Shown here piece by piece: positions 20,125 through 28,648 of a stretch of DNA of 60,161 nucleotides. The DNA lies in contig JAAETH010000442.1 of NCBI GenBank assembly GCA_024228575.1, forward strand, positions 1 to 60,161, read 5' to 3'. Position 1 is the stretch's first letter. Each line of letters begins with the position of its first letter. The notes under the pieces were generated by a model, which was not told where the DNA came from, did no database searches, and saw only the letters and a list, made by a program, of their open reading frames with translations. The position numbers and the translations under genes were made by a program. Origin of the DNA: Actinomycetes bacterium. Lineage in GTDB: Bacteria; Actinomycetota; Acidimicrobiia; Acidimicrobiales; Poriferisodalaceae.

Positions 20125-20142
20125 CAACAGAGGGAGCTGTTG
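20125..20142 (+). promoter_or_regulatory. hairpin presenting the Shine-Dalgarno sequence of the sigma-factor gene
   Basis: CAACAG (20125-20130) and CTGTTG (20137-20142) form a perfect 6-bp stem around the loop AGGGAG. The loop holds both the ribosome binding site and a GGA triplet, the minimal CsrA recognition core. CsrA control is inferred. Confidence 0.45.
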
Positions 20143-20146
20143 CTGA

Positions 20147-21010
20147 ATGGGCGAGGACAAGGATGTCGTGGCCCGGATAGAAGCGAACTTGCCGCTTGTG
20201 AAACACGTTGTGTTTCAGGTGGCCGTTCACTTCCCCCGGCATGTCGAACGCGAGGAACTTGCTCGAGCCGGCGCACTAGGTCTCGTCGAAGCGTCCCAAC
20301 GCTACGACGAATCACGAGGTGTGCCGTTCGAACGATTTGCAGCACAACGAATCAGAGGTGCAATCCTCGATTCGGTGCGGGCGGCCGATTGGGCGCCACG
20401 TTCGGTACGAAATCTGGCCCGCAAGCTGGAACAGGCCGAGCAGCGAATGGCCAACCGACTAGGTCGACTTCCGTCGGCTGACGAGTTGGCCGAAGAGCTG
20501 GACATGGAACGAGAACGACTCGATCGACTTCAAGATCGCGTTCACCGTTCCGTAGTGTTGGCTCTGGATCACTACGTTGCGCCAGATGATGACGAAGAGC
20601 TGACACTGGTCGATGTGCTTTCCGACCCGGTGACACTCGAACCCGACGCAGACGTCGAACTGAGGGAGATGCGCGGCTATCTACGTGACGCCGTGCACCT
20701 CCTACCGGAACGCCATCGCGCCGTGATCGTGGGTTACTTCCTGGAAGGTGCAACATCATTGGAGCTGGCTCGGTATCTCGGCGTGACCGAGAGTCGAATC
20801 AGCCAGCTTCGGTCAGAAGCGCTGATCATGTTGCGAGAGGGCATCGAGGCCCAGTACGACGGAACCGTGCAGTCACCCGATGAGGTCAAGGGCCGAGTCG
20901 CACGACGCAAGGCGAAGTACGCAACTGCGATCAACGAGGCGAGTAGCTGGAAGGGTCGCGTTGTCGACCTTCAAAGCCACGAGAACCTCGACGTAGACGT
21001 CAGAAGCTGA
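20147..21010 (+). CDS. FliA/WhiG-family RNA polymerase sigma factor (first copy)
   Basis: A 287-residue sigma-28-type factor. Region 2 (FPRHVEREELARAGALGLVEASQRYD, then GVPFERFAAQRIRGAILDSVR) and region 4 (LPERHRAVIVGYFLEGATSLELARYLGVTESRISQLRSEAL) are complete. It has a C-terminal extension of about 50 residues that is absent from typical FliA. FliA and WhiG recognise TAAA-N15-GCCGATAA-like promoters. With the second factor at 45247-46146 it is a candidate for flagellar gene control. Confidence 0.92.
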   Translation: MGEDKDVVARIEANLPLVKHVVFQVAVHFPRHVEREELARAGALGLVEASQRYDESRGVPFERFAAQRIRGAILDSVRAADWAPRSVRNLARKLEQAEQRMANRLGRLPSADELAEELDMERERLDRLQDRVHRSVVLALDHYVAPDDDEELTLVDVLSDPVTLEPDADVELREMRGYLRDAVHLLPERHRAVIVGYFLEGATSLELARYLGVTESRISQLRSEALIMLREGIEAQYDGTVQSPDEVKGRVARRKAKYATAINEASSWKGRVVDLQSHENLDVDVRS

Positions 21011-21728
21011 ACGCCCGGGACCAGTCATCGAGCTGGCTGGAATCGCCGAAGATCTCCACATCGGGTTGAACCGGACGATTCCACACGACAAGAACAAGTG
21101 ATGATGCACCACCGCGGACAGCGGTGGTGCTCTTCGCGTGGGCGTGTTCGACCTCGATGTGATCGCTGTGCCGGGTAATGACCCACTCGCCGGCGGCATC
21201 GGTCGCGTGCAAGTGCAAGGTTCGCTCTTCGGCGTCGGCGAACGCGTCTGGCGCCGCGTTGCCGACAACCACTTCGAGGAACTCATCGATCATGTCGACT
21301 GCGAACTCGGGATCGAAGGGTTCGGACAAGCCCGCTCCGTGGGAGGCATCCCATCTGTGAACGGCCGTCTCCGCTGCTATGCGGCGTGGCCAGAACGATG
21401 CCGGCTTGGGCCCAGCGAACGACCAGGTCTTTGATGTGCCATCACTGTTTGTGATCGCGGCGAGTAGTTCACCCAATCCGGTCGAGATCCAGTCGCTCAA
21501 CGAGGTCGAATCGGGATCGAAGCGTTCGATCTGAGGTCGACCCTTCACCAGCTCGTCGCCTCTCAGAGCTGCGGCACCCATCCGATGGACGCTCGATGTG
21601 TGCACGGCCAGATCGTGCAGCGACCAGTCGCCACATGTGGGAACTGGTGACTCGGGGCCCACCGATGTGAGCAGCTCGGCGATCCGGTTTGTTTGTGTCT
21701 CGATGATTGCCGGGTAGTCGATGGTCAC
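21000..21728 (-). CDS. TIGR03083-type (maleylpyruvate isomerase-like, mycothiol-linked) family protein
   Basis: A 242-residue DinB-fold protein. The N-terminal helix motif (CGDWSLHDLAVHTSSVHRM) and the central AAETAVHRWDA segment provide the His/Glu metal site seen in mycothiol-dependent maleylpyruvate isomerase relatives. GTG 21728 overlaps the stop of the upstream ATPase gene as GTGA, which favours it over the longer frame. The substrate is unknown. Its 3' end overlaps that of the sigma gene, on the opposite strand, by 11 bases. Confidence 0.85.
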   Translation of the reverse strand: MTIDYPAIIETQTNRIAELLTSVGPESPVPTCGDWSLHDLAVHTSSVHRMGAAALRGDELVKGRPQIERFDPDSTSLSDWISTGLGELLAAITNSDGTSKTWSFAGPKPASFWPRRIAAETAVHRWDASHGAGLSEPFDPEFAVDMIDEFLEVVVGNAAPDAFADAEERTLHLHATDAAGEWVITRHSDHIEVEHAHAKSTTAVRGGASSLVLVVWNRPVQPDVEIFGDSSQLDDWSRAFSF

Positions 21729-24070
21729 TGTCGCCTCACAATGGATGGTCTGGGGTCTATTCGGCTGGCTATCACCCACACGAGGCTGGCACCGATCCCC
21801 GAGGCGACGGCCATGGTCACCCAGTGGATGGTCGGGGGAGCGTCGAGTTCGAAGAACTCGCGCATTGGTGGGATGGCACTGATGACCGTGTAGGCAGCGG
21901 CCATGGAAGCGATCAGGATCGCTCGCCTCTTGTTGATGGGCCGAGCCGCTGCGCTCAGGATCGCGAGTCCGACGGTCAGCAATACCACGGTGGCGGCGGT
22001 CCTGGCTTCTGGAAGGGTGGCGTCGCCGCGCCGGATGATCTCGTAGGCCACGAACGTGACCGCGGCGGCAATTGAGCCTGTCGGAAGGGCGACCGACACG
22101 ATTCGACGAATGAAGCCGGAGCGAGCCCGCGTGTCGTTGGGGGCCAGGGCGAGGAAGAACCCGGGAACACCGATCGAGAAGGTTCCGATCAGCGTCAGAT
22201 GGCGGGGGAGGAAGGGGAAGGGTGATCCGATGGCTCCCGTGGCCAGGGCCAACAAGACGGCGTACGTGGCCTTGGCCACGAACAGAGTCGCTACTCGCTC
22301 GATGTTGTTGATGACCTTTCGGCCTTCGGACAACACGAGGGGAAGAGTCGAGAATCGGTTGTCGAGAAGGGTGAGCTGGGCGACAGCGCGACTTGCCGCC
22401 GAACCCGAGCCCATGGCGATGCCCATGTCGGCATCTTTTAGTGCGAGCACGTCGTTGACACCGTCGCCGGTCATCGCGACGACGTGACCCTGGTTCTGTA
22501 GTGCCCTGACCATCGCCCGCTTCTGGTGAGGGGTCACCCGACCGAAGACGGCTGAGGTGGCCAAGATGTTCGCCAACTCCGATTCGTCTTCTGGCAGGCT
22601 CCTGGCGTCGAACCCCGAGGTCGCGTCGGGGATGCCGGCGCGCGCGGCCACCGCCGCGACTGTTGATGGATGGTCGCCTGAGATGACCCGAAGGCCGATG
22701 CCTTGCTCGATGAGAAAACGGAAGATCTCCGGCGCGTCGGGACGAACCTCGTCCTCGAGTAGTACAAGGGCTCGAGGTGTGACGTCTGCGGGCAGGGCTG
22801 GTTCAGCAGTATCGATGGCACTGGGCGACGACGCCAACAGGACCACCCGACGCCCCCGGGCCGTGTGTGTCGCAAGACGCTCGGCCTCGGCTCCGGGAGC
22901 GACCATTTCCGGTGCGCCGAGGTACCACGCGCCCCAGCCGTCGAATTGTGCAGCCGCCCACTTCCTCGCCGAACTGAAGGGGACTACCGCTGTCGATTCC
23001 CATGTGGGTGCAGCGGCATGTGCAGTTGCGATGGCGGCCAGTGTCGGATTGGGATTCGGGTCGACCGCTGCCAGGGAGGCGAGCGCGCTCTCGATTTCGG
23101 AGCCGGGGCCTTCCAGGAGATCGAGATCGCTGTAGGCGATTTCCCCCGTTGTGATGGTTCCGGTCTTGTCGAGGCAGAGGATGTCGACCCGGGCGAGTAG
23201 CTCGACCGAAGCCAGTTCCTTGGCCAGGGCTTGGCGTTTGGCCAGGGCGAGGATTCCAACGATGAACGTGATGCTGGTCAACAGCACGAGACCATCCGGC
23301 ACCATCGCTACCGCTGCTGCGACGGTGCCTTGAAGTGCCAGCTGCCATTCCGGCTCGGCATCGAGCAGTCGCCACAGAAGCAAGATCGATACGGGAGGAA
23401 TGATGAGCGTGAGCCATTTGAGGATCATCGAGATCCCGTTGCGTAGCTCGCTGTTCACGAGGGTGAAACGTTTGGCTTCCTCGGCGAGGCTGCTGGCGTA
23501 GCTGCCGCTGCCGATGCGGGTCGCCCTGAAGACACCCGAGCCCGAAGCGACAAAACTGCCGGACAGGACCTCGTCTCCGGCCGTCTTGGTGACGGCGTCG
23601 GATTCGCCGGTCAGCAGGCTCTCGTCCATGTCGAGCCCGATTGTTTCCAGCACGGTTCCATCTACGACGACCTGGTCTCCGGGTCCCACAACGAGCAGAT
23701 CGTCTGCTACCACTTCCTCGACGGAGATGTCGTGTTCGGTGGCGTCGCGACGAACTCTGGCGACGGGAGCGTTCAGTAGAGCTAGCTGATCGAGGGTCTG
23801 TTTGGCGCGGACCTCTTGGATGATGCCGATGACCGAGTTCGAGATGATGACCCCGGCGAACAGTGCGTCGCCCGGTTTTCCGGCCACGAGGATGAGGACC
23901 AGCAGGGTCCCGATGATCAGGTTGACCGTGGTGAAGATGTTCGCACGAATGATCTGACCGATGGTTCGGCTCGGGCTTGCAGGAACGGCGTTGATCCTGC
24001 CGTCTCGTCGGCGCTCTGCCACCTGGTCGGAGCTCAACCCCGTGCTGATGTCGGGTCCGGCCGAAGACAT
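21725..24070 (-). CDS. CtpE-like P-type cation-transporting ATPase
   Basis: A P-type ATPase of 781 residues from ATG 24070; an in-frame ATG at 24097 would add nine. It has the actuator loop LLTGES, the phosphorylated Asp in DKTGTITTGE, the hinge TGDGVND and the membrane motif PDGLVLLTS, close to the PEGLVLL of mycobacterial CtpE, an uptake pump linked to calcium. The usual metal-binding N-terminal domains of copper pumps are absent. The ion is not decided by sequence. Confidence 0.9.
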   Translation of the reverse strand: MSSAGPDISTGLSSDQVAERRRDGRINAVPASPSRTIGQIIRANIFTTVNLIIGTLLVLILVAGKPGDALFAGVIISNSVIGIIQEVRAKQTLDQLALLNAPVARVRRDATEHDISVEEVVADDLLVVGPGDQVVVDGTVLETIGLDMDESLLTGESDAVTKTAGDEVLSGSFVASGSGVFRATRIGSGSYASSLAEEAKRFTLVNSELRNGISMILKWLTLIIPPVSILLLWRLLDAEPEWQLALQGTVAAAVAMVPDGLVLLTSITFIVGILALAKRQALAKELASVELLARVDILCLDKTGTITTGEIAYSDLDLLEGPGSEIESALASLAAVDPNPNPTLAAIATAHAAAPTWESTAVVPFSSARKWAAAQFDGWGAWYLGAPEMVAPGAEAERLATHTARGRRVVLLASSPSAIDTAEPALPADVTPRALVLLEDEVRPDAPEIFRFLIEQGIGLRVISGDHPSTVAAVAARAGIPDATSGFDARSLPEDESELANILATSAVFGRVTPHQKRAMVRALQNQGHVVAMTGDGVNDVLALKDADMGIAMGSGSAASRAVAQLTLLDNRFSTLPLVLSEGRKVINNIERVATLFVAKATYAVLLALATGAIGSPFPFLPRHLTLIGTFSIGVPGFFLALAPNDTRARSGFIRRIVSVALPTGSIAAAVTFVAYEIIRRGDATLPEARTAATVVLLTVGLAILSAAARPINKRRAILIASMAAAYTVISAIPPMREFFELDAPPTIHWVTMAVASGIGASLVWVIASRIDPRPSIVRRQ

Positions 24071-24136
24071 CTGGCAGAACCTATCAGCCGACCACATCGG
24101 GAAGTTCTACCCCCACGGCTAGGGTTCATCCCGGTG

Positions 24137-24967
24137 ATGAGCTATCTGCTTCTGTCCATTCCGAGCCCATCGTCGGGTGTTCTCGAGATCGGTCCGATAC
24201 CCCTACGTGCATACGGGATCTGTATCGCCCTCGGTGTGATTGCCGCTGTTTGGTTGGCCCAGCGGCGCTGGGAGGAACGTGGTCACAATCCCGACGACAT
24301 GGCTGCGGTTGCTATGTGGGCGGTGCCGGCGGGAGTTGTCGGTGGACGGGTGTATCACGTCATCACCGACAACCAGCGTTTCCGGGGGCAGTGGTTCGAG
24401 GCTGTCAAGATCTGGGAGGGAGGGCTCGGGGTCTGGGGTGCCGTGGCTGGCGGAGTAATCGCCGCCTATGTGTTGGCGCGGCGCCGTGGCTTCGATCTCG
24501 GCGATCTGTTCTACGCAACCGCTCCGGCAATCCCTCTGGCGCAGGCAATTGGGCGATTCGGCAACTGGTTCAACCAGGAACTGTTCGGCCGTCCGACCGA
24601 CCTCGTGTGGGGGCTCGAGATCGATGTGTCGCACCGACCCACCGGCTTCACCCAGTTCGAGACGTTCCACCCGACGTTCCTCTACGAGTCGTTGTGGAAC
24701 CTCGCCGTTGCAGCGACCGTCATCTGGGTGGTGCCCCGGCTGTTGCCCCGGCTCAGGTTGGGCTACTACTTCGCTGTCTACGTGTTTCTCTACACCGTTG
24801 GTCGCCTCTGGATCGAGCTGATACGCATCGATAGCGCCAACAGGATCCTCGGCGTGCGCGTGAATGTGTGGACCAGCATCACGGTGGGATCGATAGCCCT
24901 GGTTGCGATCTGGTGGGGTCACCGCGAACAATCGAGCGAGGCAGCGGAAACCGCTTCGATCAGCTAA
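24137..24967 (+). CDS. lgt: prolipoprotein diacylglyceryl transferase
   Basis: A 276-residue polytopic membrane enzyme that transfers diacylglycerol from phosphatidylglycerol to lipobox cysteines. The Lgt signature GRFGNWFNQELFGRPT, the preceding VVGGRVYHV and HPTFLYESLWNL are all present. The open frame extends upstream across the divergent ATPase gene, but ATG 24137 (or GTG 24134) gives the normal N-terminus. Confidence 0.96.
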   Translation: MSYLLLSIPSPSSGVLEIGPIPLRAYGICIALGVIAAVWLAQRRWEERGHNPDDMAAVAMWAVPAGVVGGRVYHVITDNQRFRGQWFEAVKIWEGGLGVWGAVAGGVIAAYVLARRRGFDLGDLFYATAPAIPLAQAIGRFGNWFNQELFGRPTDLVWGLEIDVSHRPTGFTQFETFHPTFLYESLWNLAVAATVIWVVPRLLPRLRLGYYFAVYVFLYTVGRLWIELIRIDSANRILGVRVNVWTSITVGSIALVAIWWGHREQSSEAAETASIS

Positions 24968-24990
24968 ACCGACCCACAGAGCGGTCGACG
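24965..24990 (+). promoter_or_regulatory. candidate flagellar sigma promoter for flgB
   Basis: TAAA (24965-24968, including the lgt stop) is followed after 14 bases by GGTCGACG. This resembles TAAA-N15-GCCGATAA. A closely similar TAAACCGA-N-GGTCGAC arrangement sits ahead of flgN. The predicted leader to flgB is about 90 bases. Confidence 0.3.
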
Positions 24991-25089
24991 AACTCTGTAC
25001 CACACAGATGTGGAGTCGGGATCTAGGTCTCGGGTCATGTCTGTCACGGATCGATCAGATCGGCAGGGAAGCCGAAGGCAAACCTGTTC

Positions 25090-25494
25090 ATGCCTGCTGT
25101 TCCGGCAGGCGATGCGATCGGAATCGATATGGCTGGTCTCGCAATTGGCGACGGGCTACTCGACATCACTTCATATGCCCTGAACGGGCTCTCGCGCCGC
25201 TCTGAGGTGCGCGCGAACAATGTCGCCAACGCCGCTACCCCCGAGTTTCTCGCCTCGACGGTCGATTTCGAGACCGCTCTGAGATCGAAGATCGATGACC
25301 GCGACTTCGACGCGATGGCTGATCGAGACCACGCCGTCATGCTCGCCGATGGCTTCATCGATGAACGCGGAAACAGCGTCGATCTCGAGAAGGAGTCGAC
25401 TGATCTGGTGCAGGACAACCTGTTGTTCCAGGCAGTCATCAATGGCTTCAACTACAAGGTTGGCGTTCTGCGCACGGCGATGGGCAACGCATGA
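25090..25494 (+). CDS. flgB: flagellar basal-body rod protein FlgB
   Basis: A 134-residue proximal rod subunit, exported through the flagellar type III system. The NNVANAATPEF motif near the N-terminus and the C-terminal coiled segment (VINGFNYKVGVLRTAM) are typical. It is the first gene of a plus-strand flagellar operon. Confidence 0.93.
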   Translation: MPAVPAGDAIGIDMAGLAIGDGLLDITSYALNGLSRRSEVRANNVANAATPEFLASTVDFETALRSKIDDRDFDAMADRDHAVMLADGFIDERGNSVDLEKESTDLVQDNLLFQAVINGFNYKVGVLRTAMGNA

Positions 25495-25528
25495 TTCCGA
25501 CAACGAAGATGGATTCGGGTGGTGGACG

Positions 25529-25924
25529 ATGAGCGGACCCTTTGGTGCGATTGAATTCGCGGCCACAGGTGCCTCGATGGCGAGCACCTGGATGGACGTG
25601 CTCGGCCACAACCTGGCCAACGTCAACACGACAACTCCGACCGACGGTGAGCCGTTCCGTGCCAAGTACCTGGTGGTCAAGGAGAACTCGTTGTCGCAGG
25701 GTGTCGACATGGCCGAGATCGTGTCGGTCTCGGGAGACGCACCACTGCTCTACGACCCCGACAATCCGATGGCCGACGAGGACGGACTCGTCCAAGGGGC
25801 ATTGATCGATGTGGCTGGCCAGATGTCGGACATGATCATCGCGAGCCGGCACTACCAGCTCAATCTGCAGGTTGTCAGGACTGCCGAGGAGGCCTACCAA
25901 GCAGCTCTCGGGATCGGGAGGTAG
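25529..25924 (+). CDS. flgC: flagellar basal-body rod protein FlgC
   Basis: A 131-residue proximal rod protein. The N-terminus carries GHNLANVNT, and the C-terminus SRHYQLNLQVVRTAEEAYQAALGI is the characteristic rod helix. ATG 25529 is chosen over the upstream open frame because it aligns with the family. Its stop overlaps the GTG that precedes fliE. Confidence 0.93.
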   Translation: MSGPFGAIEFAATGASMASTWMDVLGHNLANVNTTTPTDGEPFRAKYLVVKENSLSQGVDMAEIVSVSGDAPLLYDPDNPMADEDGLVQGALIDVAGQMSDMIIASRHYQLNLQVVRTAEEAYQAALGIGR

Positions 25925-25926
25925 TG

Positions 25927-26217
25927 ATGATTCCATCCATCGCAGGTGTCGCAGCAGCCGGTTCACCGATGAGCGTCGGCGCAGCGGCAGAATCCGCGGG
26001 CGGCTTCGGTGAGACGCTCCAGAGCGCACTTCAATCCGTCTCGGACAAGGAACGAAACGCCGACTCGTTGGTCACCGCCCTCGCTGCGGGCGAGGATGTC
26101 GAGCTCAGTGATGTTCTCGTAGCGACCACCGAAGCCGCATTGACCGTCGAGTTGCTGGTGACGGTTCGTGACCAGGCCGTATCGGCCTACCAGCAGATCG
26201 CGAGCCTCCAGCTGTGA
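25927..26217 (+). CDS. fliE: flagellar hook-basal body protein FliE
   Basis: A 96-residue MS ring-rod adapter. The C-terminal helix (TEAALTVELLVTVRDQAVSAYQQI) is diagnostic. GTG 25924 would add one residue. The stop overlaps fliI as GTGA. Confidence 0.9.
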   Translation: MIPSIAGVAAAGSPMSVGAAAESAGGFGETLQSALQSVSDKERNADSLVTALAAGEDVELSDVLVATTEAALTVELLVTVRDQAVSAYQQIASLQL

Positions 26218-27569
26218 TCGCCCTGGACCATGTTGGAGTGGGCGCGGCGCCTCGTCGTCATCCCATCGAGGTGGTGGCCGACGTTGCGCGTCGAGTCGCC
26301 TCGTCTGACACGGTCGATCGTCGGGGACGCGTTTCTCGGGTCACCGAGGGACGTGTCGAGGTTCGTGGTCTCCACGTACGTCACGGCGAGATGCTCTCGA
26401 TAGACGGCTTCGCCGGCCCTGTGCTCGCTCAGGTCATCGCAGTGACGCCTTCGGGAGCCGTTGCCGCCCTGTTCGATGTAAGCGAAGGGCTTGGACAAGG
26501 AGATGAGGTCCATACCATCGATGACCCGCCCGTGCGCGTCAGTCCTTCGCTGCTCGGCCGTGTGATCGATGCCCTCGGACGCCCCCTGGACGACAAGGGG
26601 CCGATTGTCGGCGAGAGGGTCGAGCTCCGGAATGAGCGACCGAATCCGCTTCGGCGCAGCAGGATCGAACACCCGCTGTCTACGGGTGTTCGTGTCATCG
26701 ATGTGATGACACCTCTGGCCCGCGGCCAGCGCATGGGGCTCTTCGGCGGCTCCGGTGTTGGCAAGTCGACCCTGCTCGGGATGATGGCGCGCGGTGTCGA
26801 CTCCGACCTGAACGTGGTCGCGCTGATCGGCGAGCGTGGTCGAGAAGTACGCGAGATGATCGAGGATGAGCTGGGGCCCGAAGGAATGGCCCGTACCGTT
26901 GTTGTCGTCGCGACATCAGATGAACCCGCAATCATGCGGAGGCGAGCTGGTGAGCTGGCGGTCCGCCTTTGTGAGTACTTCGCCGATGCGGGTTCGGACG
27001 TGACACTCTTCTTCGACTCTCTCACCCGCCTGGCGATGGCCGAGCGAGAGCTGGGCCTGGCCGCAGGTGAACCCCCTACCGCCCGCGGATATACACCATC
27101 GGTGTTCGCCCTCCTGCCTGCTCTGTTGGAACGAACCGGCCCGCGCGAACGCGGTTCGGTCACGGGCTTGTTCACCGTGCTTGTCGATGGTGACGACATG
27201 AACGATCCGATCGCCGACAGTGCCCGGTCGATCCTCGACGGTCACATCGTGCTCGATCGGCGCCTCGCTCACCAGGGCCGCTATCCAGCCATCGATCCTC
27301 TCGCTTCGATCAGTCGTTTGGCCGCATCGACGAGCCAGGCAGAGGACCTCGAGGTGGCCGCCGTGTTGCGCAGTGTGCTCGCTGCCGTTGAAGACGTCAG
27401 GGACCTTGTTGAGGTCGGTGCCTACGTCCCAGGAACGAACCCGGTCGCCGACATGGGTCTGCTGATCGAGGGCGATGTCAAGGACCTGCTCGGTCAAAGG
27501 CCCGACGACCTGACGCCGGCCGCTGAGGCACGTGAGCGCGCTCGCTCGATTGTGGAGCGCGTCGGGTGA
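26214..27569 (+). CDS. fliI: flagellar export ATPase FliI
   Basis: A 451-residue F1-beta-like ATPase. Walker A GGSGVGKST is at 178-186, followed by LIGERGREVREMIE and the type III ATPase segment GLAAGEPPTARGYTPSVFALLP. It energises substrate delivery to the export gate with FliH and FliJ. Its partner fliH sits far away with fliF and fliG on the minus strand. Confidence 0.96.
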   Translation: MIALDHVGVGAAPRRHPIEVVADVARRVASSDTVDRRGRVSRVTEGRVEVRGLHVRHGEMLSIDGFAGPVLAQVIAVTPSGAVAALFDVSEGLGQGDEVHTIDDPPVRVSPSLLGRVIDALGRPLDDKGPIVGERVELRNERPNPLRRSRIEHPLSTGVRVIDVMTPLARGQRMGLFGGSGVGKSTLLGMMARGVDSDLNVVALIGERGREVREMIEDELGPEGMARTVVVVATSDEPAIMRRRAGELAVRLCEYFADAGSDVTLFFDSLTRLAMAERELGLAAGEPPTARGYTPSVFALLPALLERTGPRERGSVTGLFTVLVDGDDMNDPIADSARSILDGHIVLDRRLAHQGRYPAIDPLASISRLAASTSQAEDLEVAAVLRSVLAAVEDVRDLVEVGAYVPGTNPVADMGLLIEGDVKDLLGQRPDDLTPAAEARERARSIVERVG

Positions 27570-27582
27570 GGAGGTCATTGCA

Positions 27583-28020
27583 ATGAGTGACAACTCTCGT
27601 CTCGATGTCGTCGCGCGTATCCGGCGCTTGAGAGAACGCAGTGCCCAGCGTCAGCTGGCCGATGCCCAGCTCCGCTATCACCGCGCCCACGAGCGGATCC
27701 AGGAATTGCGCCGACCCACGTATCAGGGTGACGATGACCGACTTGACGTTGTGCGCCTCATGGCTCTGCGCGCTCAAGGCGTTAGGAGCGCCGAGGAGTT
27801 TGCTCTCGTCAACGAGGAACTGAAGAAGACCAACGCCGAGGTCGCCGAGGCGATGGAGGGTGTACGCCGCGCCACGAGCAAGCGCAAGGCAGTGGAGAAC
27901 CTCGCCGAACGACGCCGCTTGGCCACCGCAGCAGTGGCTGCGCGTGCCGCACAAGCTTCTCTCGATGAGCTCGTCATGATGCGTCGAGCGATGAAGGACA
28001 GGAGCTTGGCCGATGACTGA
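27583..28020 (+). CDS. fliJ: FliJ-like flagellar export chaperone
   Basis: A 145-residue, almost entirely alpha-helical and charged protein in the FliJ position directly after fliI. ATG 27583 has GAGGAGG upstream. FliJ sequences are poorly conserved; the call rests on position, size and coiled-coil character. Confidence 0.7.
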   Translation: MSDNSRLDVVARIRRLRERSAQRQLADAQLRYHRAHERIQELRRPTYQGDDDRLDVVRLMALRAQGVRSAEEFALVNEELKKTNAEVAEAMEGVRRATSKRKAVENLAERRRLATAAVAARAAQASLDELVMMRRAMKDRSLADD

Positions 28021-28648
28021 GATCTCCCGGATTGGTGCGGTCGCGGCAATGCCGAGTCTTTCCCAGACGAAAGGTCTGGTTCGATTCTCCGATCTCTTGG
28101 CGGCGGCGCGACCGGTCGGCCCCACACTCGATCTTGCTGACAAGCTCCAGCAACAACCGACGCTCGCTTCGCCGTTCTCCCTCTCGACCGCTGCCGGCGC
28201 CTATGCCAGTGGCAGTAGCTCACTTTCCGCTTCGGCCGTAGGGTCGCTGCCCGAACGTGCCCAGCAGTGGATCTCCGATATCGAAGCAGCGGCTTCGCGG
28301 TACGGGCTAGACGCCAACTTGTTGACGGCTCTGGTCTGGACCGAGTCAGCGTTTCGTCCCGACGCCGTATCTCCCGCCGGTGCAATCGGCCTCGGCCAGT
28401 TGATGCCGGGTACCGCAGGTGGCCTCGGCGTGGACCCCAACGATCCCGTCCAGAACCTGGACGGAGCCGCGCGCTATCTGCGCGCCCAACTCGACCGGTT
28501 CGGCTCGGTCCAGTTGGCTCTGGCTGCCTACAACGCCGGTCCTGGACGTGTCGAAAGGTCAGGTGGAGTGCCCAACATCCCCGAAACACAGGCATACGTG
28601 AGAATCGTGTCGTCTCGCGCTGAGGAGCTGGCGGGAGGAACGTCATGA
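28013..28648 (+). CDS. lytic transglycosylase (SLT domain)
   Basis: A 211-residue protein. About 85 low-complexity residues precede an SLT fold with the catalytic Glu in [26 protein letters not shown], the AARYLRAQL helix and [13 protein letters not shown]. It overlaps fliJ by 8 bases and fliK by 4. Flagellar SLT enzymes open the murein for rod passage. No signal peptide is obvious, so export through the flagellar system is likely. Confidence 0.88.
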   Translation: MTEISRIGAVAAMPSLSQTKGLVRFSDLLAAARPVGPTLDLADKLQQQPTLASPFSLSTAAGAYASGSSSLSASAVGSLPERAQQWISDIEAAASRYGLDANLLTALVWTESAFRPDAVSPAGAIGLGQLMPGTAGGLGVDPNDPVQNLDGAARYLRAQLDRFGSVQLALAAYNAGPGRVERSGGVPNIPETQAYVRIVSSRAEELAGGTS

